Below are positions 1 through 6,900 of a stretch of 8,142 bases of DNA, piece after piece; within the stretch, counting starts at the first letter, position 1, and every line of letters begins with the position of its first letter. The notes under the pieces were generated by a model. It ran no database searches. It saw only the letters and a program-made list of their open reading frames with translations, and was not told the origin of the DNA. Both the position numbers and the translations under genes were made by a program. The stretch lies in NCBI GenBank assembly GCA_027858455.1, contig JAQICQ010000204.1:1-8142 (forward strand), given 5' to 3'. The stretch is from Elusimicrobiota bacterium (GTDB lineage: Bacteria; CG03; SLGR01; JAGXOG01).

Positions 1-296
1 CCGGATTATCCGCCGCCATCCTTAAACTGTCCCTCCATATAAGCAATCGCTGGGTATTTCTTCTTAATTCATCCCGGTTGATAAACCCGAAAAAAATCAT
101 TAAAAGCGCTATGATAACCGCCGCATAGACAGGTATCTTTTTTCTTCCGGAAATTAAATACCATAGCATCGCCGCAGCGGTAATACCGAGCCAGGCGCCC
201 CGGGTTTTGGTGTAATATAGGGCTGTAACCATTAAAATCAACGCAACAATCTTCCACCAGTTCCCAAAAAAATTCCCCACAAATTTCTTTTTTTTA
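1..296. repeat. Left arm of a large inverted repeat
   Basis: Reverse-complementing this stretch gives the sequence at 503-809. The outer 79 bases (1-79 against 731-809) are identical. Further in there are about 13 substitutions in roughly 180 bases, plus a net 11-base length difference near the inner end. The match stops at 296 against 503, in runs of eight A/T bases. The arm reaches base 1, so the repeat may continue outside the window. Confidence 0.92.
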
Positions 297-328
297 TTTT
301 TTTTATCGAAAAATTCTTTTCTTATAAA
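1..328 (-). pseudogene. Inverted fragment of an O-antigen ligase gene, reading frame intact
   Basis: The minus strand is open from just after a TAA at 329-331 down to the left edge. The first plausible start in it is GTG at 280-278, but this is probably not a real gene start. The peptide (KKFVGNFFGNWWKIVALIL..., TRGAWLGITAAAMLWYL, INRDELRRNTQRLLIW) matches the plus-strand copy at 503-809 and looks like transmembrane segments and a loop of a Wzy_C/WaaL-type O-antigen ligase. Unlike the plus copy it has no frameshift. Its upstream part is missing: beyond base 296 the homology stops at a run of A/T and the strand carries the opposite-strand spacer. It is therefore a gene interior, either a rearranged second copy or one half of a chimeric join. 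The 3' end lies outside the window. Confidence 0.6.
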
Positions 329-502
329 TTATATTATAGCCGTAGGCGGGTTGATAAGCCTTTACGGATTGCTCCAGGTTTCCGGAGGATTCTGGATTAT
401 ACAGGTTCCGAAACTCGGCAGGGTATTTGCGACTTTTGGAAATCCTAATTTTTTTGCTTCATTTTTAATTGGGCTTATACCGGTTACGGCTGCGGCGATT
501 AT

Positions 503-809
503 TAAAAAAAAGAAATTTGTGGGAAATTGTTGGGGAAAGTGTGGGGGAAATTGTGGAAGATTATTGCGTTGATTTTAATGGTTACTGCCCTGTATTACAC
601 CAAAACCCGGGGCGCATGGCTAGGTATTACCGTTGCGGCGATGCTATGGTATTTAATTTCCGGGCGAAAAAAGATATCTGTCTATGCGGCGGTTATTATA
701 GCGCTTTTAATAATTCTTTTCGGGTTTATTAACCGGGATGAATTAAGAAGAAATACCCAGCGATTGCTTATATGGAGGGACAGTTTAAGGATGGCGGCGG
801 ATAATCCGG
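503..809. repeat. Right arm of the large inverted repeat
   Basis: This is the reverse complement of 1-296 with about 13 substitutions and 11 extra bases. It lies inside the plus-strand ligase pseudogene and ends 12 bases before the in-frame TGA at 821-823. The spacer to the left arm is 206 bases and encodes the preceding part of the ligase. Confidence 0.92.
519..554 (+). repeat. Three degenerate 12-14-base tandem units at the frameshift
   Basis: The units are GTGGGAAATTGT (519-530), GTTGGGGAAAGT (529-540) and GTGGGGGAAATTGT (541-554). The matching part of the left arm is 11 bases shorter and keeps the frame (KFVGNFFGNWWKI). Inference: the expansion, by slippage or by an assembly error, is what breaks the frame in the plus-strand copy. 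Confidence 0.55.
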
Positions 810-1747
810 TAAGTGGTGTATGAATAGGAAATTATCATAACGAGTTCCATTATTATGCTTCAAAAGAACTGCTAAAGATATTACCTCAGGGGAAATTCAT
901 AGTAAACTATTCGCACAACGAATTCATAGATATTTTCGCCGAAACCGGTATACCGGGTTTTGGAATATATATGTGGATTTTGGCGGTTTTTTTTATTCTG
1001 TATTTTAAATCTTGCCCGCAAAACCCTATACAGACCGGAGCTTTTTTCGGGGCGGTAGCAATAATCATACACAGCGCCGTATCGGTAAATATGAGATTTA
1101 CAATTTCCAGTTTATGGGCATTTTTTTTGATGGGGCTGGCGTTAAGGGGCGTTTCGGGAAGATACAAAAACAAAGAAGGTTTAATTGACAGGAGAACCGG
1201 CCGGGCAAAAACCAGTCGGGCAAAAAATAAAGCAATAGCTGTATCTCTATTTGCGCTGCTGCTTATTTTTTGGTCCAAGTCCGTTCTGACACCGCTTTCT
1301 TCCCAGAAAAAGCTTTCTAAAGAGATTGATTTTTTTGATACTGAAAGAGAATACAGTAAAAAAGAACTTAAAAAACTTGCCGGTGCCGGTCCTGAAAATG
1401 CGTTAATATATTATAAGCTTGGATGGATCCAGGCAAAAGATAAAGAGTTCAATGAGGCAATAACAAATTTCAAAAAAGCTATTATAATAGATGATAGTTT
1501 AACGGGAGCATTTAATAATCTGGGGAATATTTATTTTACTTTAGGCAACAAAAATGAAGCTGCCAAGTATTATATAGAGGCCTTAAAAAGAAACCCTGAT
1601 ATGCCGGACGCTCATTTTAATCTCGGATATATATATTATTATCAGGGCCGGCTTAAAGAGGCGACAAAAGAATTAAATATAGTGTTAAAACTTGACCCTG
1701 AAAATTATAAAGCAAAGATGATGCTTGATAAGATGGTGCAGTGACAA

Positions 1748-1772
1748 ATGTGAGAGGCTGAGCCTCTCTCAT
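1748..1772. repeat. Intergenic palindrome, copy A
   Basis: The left arm is ATGTGAGAGGCT, the centre G, the right arm AGCCTCTCTCAT. All positions pair except T/T at the fourth pair. It begins four bases after the ligase pseudogene stop. No run of T follows, so it is not a classical intrinsic terminator, though the hairpin could slow transcription or protect RNA. Confidence 0.85.
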
Positions 1773-1793
1773 TCTTTCTTACTGCATTATCTC

Positions 1794-1818
1794 ATGTGAG
1801 AGGCTCAGCCTCACTCAT
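1794..1818. repeat. Intergenic palindrome, copy B
   Basis: The left arm is ATGTGAGAGGCT, the centre C, the right arm AGCCTCACTCAT, with two mismatched pairs. It is a direct repeat of copy A, 46 bases downstream, in the leader of the DUF89 gene. It is a less perfect copy of the element at 6959-6983. Confidence 0.85.
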
Positions 1819-1826
1819 TGGAGTTT

Positions 1827-1833
1827 GAGAGGA
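1827..1833 (+). promoter_or_regulatory. Shine-Dalgarno of the DUF89 gene, matching a palindrome arm
   Basis: GAGAGGA lies 4 bases before ATG 1838 and 10 before the in-frame ATG 1844, so either could be used. With the T before it, TGAGAGG (1826-1832) equals part of the palindrome left arm. It is complementary to CCTCTC (1763-1768) in copy A, so a leader structure hiding the site is possible but unproven. Confidence 0.5.
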
Positions 1834-1837
1834 TAAT

Positions 1838-2719
1838 ATGAAGATGAAAATAGATTGCGTTACCTGTTTTATGAAACAGGCGGTAAAAGCAGCGAAACTG
1901 TCAACAGATAATTTCAGCCGGCGTATTAAAGCAGTAAAAAAAGTTTCAGCTATTATAGCTGATTTAGATATTGAGGATCCGCCGCCGGTGACGGCTACAA
2001 AGATATTTAACTCGGTTATAGAATCTACCCGAAAGAGTGACGCTTATGCTAAACTCAAGAAAGGGTCCAACCGGACAGTCAGGAATCTGATAAAAAGGGC
2101 AGAAGAACTTGTCGGGATGGCACCGGACAGATTAGCGGCTGCGGTTAAGCTTTCGCTCTCGGGAAATATTATTGATTACGGTATTTTAGAAGATTTTAAT
2201 GTGGAAGAATTGATAGAAGAAGAAATAAAGGTTGATATTGATTATAAAAAAATAAACAGATTTCGAGATATAATTAAGGATTCTAAAAGTATGGTGTTTT
2301 TATCGGATAATGCAGGAGAGATAGGACTTGACGGTATTCTTCTAAGAGAGATTAAAAAAATAAATCAGGATCTTAATATGATAATTTTTGTTAATAAAAC
2401 CCCTATAATTAATGATGTAACTGCAGAAGATATCGCTTTTTTCGGACTGAATAAAGAATTTAATATTGTAGAGGTTGCTACAGCCGTAGGACTTGAGTAT
2501 AGCACATTAAGTCCGGAGGCAAAGGAAATTTACGATAAGGCCGATTATATAATTTCCAAAGGCCAGGCAAACTATGAAATTCTTACCGGTTCTGATCGGA
2601 AAAATATTATATATATTTTAAGGGCAAAGTGCGATGTCGTAGCCGACTATGCGGGAGTAAAGACAGGGAGCCCACTTTTTAGGTTTTCGGGAAAATTTTT
2701 TTTGGGGAAAATTAAGTGA
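1838..2719 (+). CDS. DUF89 (ARMT1-like) metal-dependent damage-control phosphatase
   Basis: The protein has 293 residues, the usual size for prokaryotic DUF89 (PF01937) proteins. Visible marks are an N-terminal C-x2-C pair (Cys7, Cys10), GNIIDYG (109-115), the metal-site segment LSDNAGEIGLD (155-165, with Asp157, Asn158, Glu161, Asp165), KGQANYE (241-247) and LRAKCDVVAD (261-270). Family knowledge: DUF89 proteins are cobalt-, nickel- or manganese-dependent phosphatases thought to hydrolyse harmful or damaged phosphorylated metabolites such as sugar phosphates. The N-terminal cysteine pair is typical of the prokaryotic branch. The protein is predicted to be cytosolic, with no signal peptide or membrane segment. 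It is the first gene of a likely operon; the next gene overlaps its stop by four bases. The start is ATG 1838, or ATG 1844 two codons further in. The substrate cannot be told from sequence. Confidence 0.88.
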   Translation: MKMKIDCVTCFMKQAVKAAKLSTDNFSRRIKAVKKVSAIIADLDIEDPPPVTATKIFNSVIESTRKSDAYAKLKKGSNRTVRNLIKRAEELVGMAPDRLAAAVKLSLSGNIIDYGILEDFNVEELIEEEIKVDIDYKKINRFRDIIKDSKSMVFLSDNAGEIGLDGILLREIKKINQDLNMIIFVNKTPIINDVTAEDIAFFGLNKEFNIVEVATAVGLEYSTLSPEAKEIYDKADYIISKGQANYEILTGSDRKNIIYILRAKCDVVADYAGVKTGSPLFRFSGKFFLGKIK

Positions 2720-3882
2720 AACCAAGATGTCGTCATTTTAATGACTGCGGCGGTTGCAGCATGCAGGATATAGAGTATTCCAGGCAGGTTGAGAAGAAAA
2801 AAAACATTTTAAAGTTACTGTCCGGAAAGTTGCTGCCCGGAGTTGATGGTGGTAAAAAGGTCCATTTTATCCGCTCCCCGAAGATATACGGTTTTAGAAA
2901 TAAAATGGAATTTTCTTTTGAGGGAAAAGATTTAGGATTACACCGCAGAGGGCGTTTTGACGAAGTAGTTAATCTTACAGAATGTCCTGTCTTTTCTAAC
3001 TGGGTGGGGGGATTTTTAAAAGAGGTCAGAGCTTTCGCCGCCCGGCACAGCTTACCGTATTACCGGCGCCGGGAGAATAAAGGGTTGCTTAGATTTTTAA
3101 TTTTGAGAGAAAGCAAATTTACAGGAGAAAATACGGCAATACTTGTAATAAATTCAGAGAGCTTTAAATATAAGAAAGAATGGGCCGATACGGTAAAAAG
3201 ATATATGCCCGGTAAAAGCTCGGCGGTAATTGCATATAAATCCACCCCGGGAGATTCGGCTTTTACAACCCGCAGCGAAATAGTGGGGGGCACCGGTAAG
3301 ATGAAAGTTAAAATTGGCAAATTATTTTTGGAGCTTTCACCGTATTCTTTCTTTCAGCCTAATTCTTACCAGGTAGAAAATATTTATTCCCTGATAAATT
3401 CTAAAATAGATGGAGCAAAAAACATACTGGACCTCTATACTGGAATAGGATCGATCTCTTTTTATATAGCTGCCGCTTGCCGCCGCATAACCGGAGTAGA
3501 AAATTCAGTTTCGTGTATCAATGATGCAAAATACAACTTGCAAAAAATTATTCCACCGGGTAAGATACAATTTGTTGCAGGCAAGGTGAGACCGTTTTTA
3601 GCTCAGTGCCAAAAACCATATGATTGTATAATACTGGACCCTCCCCGGGGCGGTATAAGCTACAGGGTATTTAAACATATTGACCGGATCAGCCAAGAAG
3701 CGTTTAATCTCGCGAAAATAAATCCCGTGAAAATAATATATATAAGCTGCAGTATAAAGAACTTTAAAAAAGACCTGGAATATATTTCTGATAATACAGA
3801 GTGGAAATTGAAGAGTTTAACGGGGGTTGACCAGTTTGTACATACGCCGCACCTTGAATCGGTGGCAGAGTTTGTGGTTTGA
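2716..3882 (+). CDS. rlmD: RlmD/RumA-type RNA (uracil-C5)-methyltransferase lacking the TRAM domain
   Basis: This SAM-dependent enzyme of the TrmA/RumA family methylates C5 of a uridine in 23S rRNA (or tRNA in relatives). The iron-sulfur cysteines are in family spacing: Cys5, Cys11, Cys14 (CRHFNDCGGC) and Cys90. FFQPNSYQVE is at 212-221, the SAM-binding motif ILDLYTGIG at 237-245, and ILDPPRGG at 306-313. The catalytic cysteine is Cys345 in YISCSIKNF and the general-base Glu is Glu382 in HLESV. At 388 residues it is about 45 shorter than E. coli RlmD. The cluster begins at residue 5 instead of about 75, so the N-terminal TRAM RNA-binding domain is absent. The start is GTG 2716, overlapping the DUF89 stop as GTGA, with GGGGA at 2704-2708 as a Shine-Dalgarno; translation is probably coupled. 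Whether the target is U1939, U747 or another site cannot be decided, so the symbol is tentative. Confidence 0.88.
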   Translation: MKPRCRHFNDCGGCSMQDIEYSRQVEKKKNILKLLSGKLLPGVDGGKKVHFIRSPKIYGFRNKMEFSFEGKDLGLHRRGRFDEVVNLTECPVFSNWVGGFLKEVRAFAARHSLPYYRRRENKGLLRFLILRESKFTGENTAILVINSESFKYKKEWADTVKRYMPGKSSAVIAYKSTPGDSAFTTRSEIVGGTGKMKVKIGKLFLELSPYSFFQPNSYQVENIYSLINSKIDGAKNILDLYTGIGSISFYIAAACRRITGVENSVSCINDAKYNLQKIIPPGKIQFVAGKVRPFLAQCQKPYDCIILDPPRGGISYRVFKHIDRISQEAFNLAKINPVKIIYISCSIKNFKKDLEYISDNTEWKLKSLTGVDQFVHTPHLESVAEFVV

Positions 3883-3930
3883 CAAAAAGGTAACTGGGAT
3901 TCCAGCCGTTTGCGTTAATAAGGATATAAA

Positions 3931-3936
3931 AAGGAG
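3931..3936 (+). promoter_or_regulatory. Strong Shine-Dalgarno that places the helicase start at ATT 3944
   Basis: AAGGAG is followed after 7 bases by ATT (3944-3946), in the helicase frame and exactly where PcrA/UvrD homologues begin (next residues KERLNKEQQKAV). No in-frame ATG or GTG lies nearby. The TTG at 3937-3939 is out of frame. The upstream in-frame TTG codons (3827, 3836, 3854, 3872) lie inside the methyltransferase gene and would add residues unlike the family. Confidence 0.65.
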
Positions 3937-3943
3937 TTGTAAT

Positions 3944-6900
3944 ATTAAAGAAAGATTAAACAAAGAACAACAAAAAGCAGTTAATTATACTGACGGTCCG
4001 CTTTTGATATTTGCAGGAGCCGGAAGTGGTAAGACCATGGTTATAGTCCATCGTATCGCAAAACTTTTAAAAGAAGGGGTGAAACCTTTTAATATAGTTG
4101 CGGTTACTTTCACCAATAAAGCGGCGCAGGAGATGAGAGACCGGATAAAAGAACTGGCCGGTCCCGAAGGTTCAAGTGTCTGGATTTCGACTTTCCATTC
4201 CCTGGCTACAAAGATACTGCGGTTCGACGGTAAAAAGAGTTTCACTATTTATGATGAGAAAGACCAAATGGTGGTGATAAAGGACTGTCTCCAGGAGCTG
4301 GATATTGACCCTAAAAAATTTCCTCCGGCCGGAATAAGGGAGATGATATCCAATGCCAAAAATAATCTTGTGGATGCGGAAAGTTTTAAGATAAACGCTT
4401 CAGCTGCTTCCGACAGCGCAAGATATATAATAGGTGATGTATATCAGCGTTACGAAAAAGTTCTTATTGAGAACGGGGGATACGATTTTGCCGATCTCTT
4501 AGTTGAAACAATAGGATTATTTAAAGACTATCCGGAAATACTTAAAAAATACAGACAGAAATTTAAATATATAATGGTAGACGAGTATCAGGACACCAAC
4601 TATGCTCAATATACATTGATAAGGTTTTTAACTCCTCCCCATGACAATATATGTGTAGTTGGAGACGATGACCAGTGTCTTGTTAAAGGTACAGAGATAG
4701 AATGTCCCGCCGGACAAAAATCAGTTGAATCTTTCCGAAAAGGAGAAAAATTAAAAAGTTCAACCGGGCACGGAAAAAGCGGTGTGAAAAATATAGATAA
4801 CATCTCAAAACGGAAATATAGCGGCAGAATTTTACGTATCACAACTAAAAAAGGCCGAGAACTCTGTTTAACGCCAAATCATATAATGTTCGGAAAACTT
4901 AAACCAGCCGCCGGACTTTATTACGTATATCTGATGTATAAAAAAAAGTTAGGGTTCAGAATCGGAATTACTCAGGGAGTCAGAAGTAAACGTAAAAGTA
5001 ATCAAATCGTAAACGGTCTCAGGGTGCGGTTAAATCAGGAAAAAGCCGATAAGATATGGATTTTGAAAACCTGTAAAGAACAAAATAGCGCTATTTATTA
5101 TGAGCAATATTATGCATTTGAATTTGGCGTTCCGACTTCTGTTTTTTATGTGCAAGGACGTAAGATGGTTTTAGAACAGAAAAAAATAGATAGGTTATTT
5201 CATAATATAGATACAGTCTCCCGCGCTCAAAAATTAATGAAAAGTATGGATATTGATCCGCGGTTTCCACACATAACCGCCGGCGGTTATGTAAATAAGC
5301 ACACAGACCGCAAGATAATAAATTTCACAATGTTCGGCGAAGGCAGATGTTCCGCTGAAAACGTTTGGCATGCGCACAGGATTCAGCTTAACAGTTCGGA
5401 TAAGAAACTTAAAGAGAAGCTCAATAAAAAAGGGTTTAATGTCCGCCGCGGCAAAAAAAACACATGGAGAGTTGAAACCTCAAGGAAAAATTATGGTGAG
5501 GGAATTGAGTTTATTAAAAAATTATTTTCTTGCGGAGGTACAGAGATTGTTAAAAAAGCCAGGATGACTTCAAAAAAGTCATATCTTTATATGCCTGCAG
5601 CTCATCTGCGCCCTGAAATGGCTATCCCCGTTTATGAAAATGGTCAGATAAAAGAAGATAAGGTAAAAGAAGTCAAGTCTGAGGATTATGACGGGTATGT
5701 ATATGATATGTCTGTGCCTGATTTAAGAAACTATATTGCCGGCGGTATTGTTGTTCATAATTCAATTTACAGCTGGCGCGGGGCGGATATAAGAAATATT
5801 CTTGAGTTTGAAAAACATTTCAAGGATGCAAAGACAATTAAACTTGAGCAGAATTACCGCTCAACCGGAAACATTTTAAAAGCAGCCCATAATGTTATTA
5901 AAAACAATCCTTCGCGGAAAGAAAAAAAACTTTGGACTAAAAAAGAAAAAGGGATGGATGTAAAACATAAAGAGTTTTTCTCAAATCGCGATGAAGCGCG
6001 CTCCGTAGTCGCAGAATCCGTAAGGTTGATAGAAGACGAGGGCTACAGCCCGAGTGATATTGCGATATTTTACCGGGTTAATGCCCAGTCAAGATCTTTT
6101 GAGGATTCCTTGAGGAAAGCCCGCCTGTACTATAAAATTCTGGGCGGAGTGAAATTTTATTCCAGAAAAGAAGTAAAAGACATACTGGGTTATCTCAAGG
6201 TTTTAGTAAATCCAAAAGATGACGTAAGCATGATGAGGGTAATAAACCGTCCACCCCGGGGAATAGGAAAAAAGACAATTGAATTAATAAGAGAGGCAGC
6301 CGCGAAAGAAAATCTTTCTGTATATGAATTAATCCGGAACGGGAGCGCAGAATTATCCGAAACTATAAATAAAAAGCTATTTCCCGTAAAGGATTTATTC
6401 GGCAGATTAGAAAAGATGCGTAATTCTGCAACCCCTGCCGATCTTGTCAAAGTGGTGATTGAGCTTTCCGGATACCACAGGTGGCTGGATAAAAAAGATG
6501 ATATCACGGCAAGAAGCAGAATTGAAAATATTGAGGAACTGGTCTCAGCTTTTGCCGAAGAAGAAAATAAAGAAAGGGATATTCAAGAGATTTTAAATGA
6601 GATATCTCTGGTATCCGATGTAGATGAGCTTGATTTTGAAAGAGAGTATATAACCTTAATGACTATGCATATAGCAAAAGGACTGGAGTTTAAAGTAGTG
6701 TTTTTAACCGGTCTTGAGGAAGATCTGTTCCCGCATTATGATGCTTTAAGCGATCCCACTCAGATGGAAGAAGAAAGGCGTCTCTGTTATGTAGGAATGA
6801 CGCGCGCAAAAGAGATGCTCTATCTTACAAGCGCATCCCAGAGGATGTTATACGGGCAGACAAGATGGCATATACCGTCAAGATTTATAGATGAGGCGCT

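Larger units (their letters stand above)
297..1744 (+). pseudogene. O-antigen ligase family membrane protein with C-terminal TPR domain, disrupted
   Basis: Seen: three joined pieces. From about 297 to 545 the frame reads LINYIIAVGGLISLYGLLQ...GRVFATFGNPNFFASF, a typical O-antigen ligase segment. A frameshift near 519-560 moves the reading to the frame of TKTRGAWLGITVAAMLWYL. That frame runs to a TGA at 821-823 and then continues unbroken through SHNEFIDIFAETGIPG (His codon 914-916) to TGA 1742-1744. Family knowledge: HNEFLEILAETG-like segments are conserved in Wzy_C/WaaL proteins, which join or polymerise glycan chains on the outer face of the inner membrane. After a last hydrophobic segment (about 1232-1285) come three TPR units (about 1397-1700: ALIYYKLGWIQAKDKEF, AFNNLGNIYFTLGN, AHFNLGYIYYYQGR). 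The N-terminal third is replaced by the inverted arm. Inference: a pseudogene, or a real gene spoiled by assembly errors. The piece from 971 could at most make a short membrane-TPR protein. Confidence 0.75.
4676..5761 (+). mobile_element. Intein in helicase motif III, with a probable homing-endonuclease region
   Basis: The host sequence GDDDQ/SIYSWRGAD is cut between Gln and Ser by 362 in-frame residues. Splicing block A starts with Cys1 (CLVKGTEIECPAG). Block B is LCLTPNHIMFG with Thr66 and His69. Block F is DGYVYDMSVPDLRNYIAGG. Block G is IVVHN, with penultimate His361 and terminal Asn362, followed by Ser as the +1 nucleophile. All residues for class 1 protein splicing are present, so it should be active. 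At 362 residues it is larger than a mini-intein (about 130-150), leaving roughly 220-230 residues between splicing halves for an endonuclease. No LAGLIDADG or HNH motif is visible. The insertion lies in the most conserved part of an ATPase motif, the usual kind of site for inteins. Confidence 0.93.

Noticed and set aside
69..257. Minus-strand 62-codon frame, and its plus-strand twin at 469-732
   Set aside because: Both are the same wrong-frame reading of the two inverted-repeat arms. The peptides do not resemble the ligase and owe their similarity to the repeat.
821..823. Selenocysteine or recoded TGA in the ligase
   Set aside because: No selenoprotein context is known for this family, no SECIS-like hairpin stands out just downstream, and TGA is used as a normal stop for three genes here.
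907..1278. Minus-strand 123-codon frame opposite the ligase
   Set aside because: It lies fully antisense to a recognisable membrane-protein frame and shows no family motif.
1748..1818. Mini CRISPR array
   Set aside because: There are only two 25-base units with one 21-base gap, both palindromic, no cas genes, and the same unit recurs alone at 6959. It is a dispersed palindrome.
3827..3943. Upstream TTG start of the helicase at 3827
   Set aside because: It would overlap the methyltransferase by 56 bases, has no Shine-Dalgarno, and adds 39 residues unlike any helicase N terminus.
5370..5567. 65-codon plus-strand frame inside the intein
   Set aside because: It is out of frame with a continuous, motif-bearing intein and has no ribosome site. 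I do not read it as a separate endonuclease gene.
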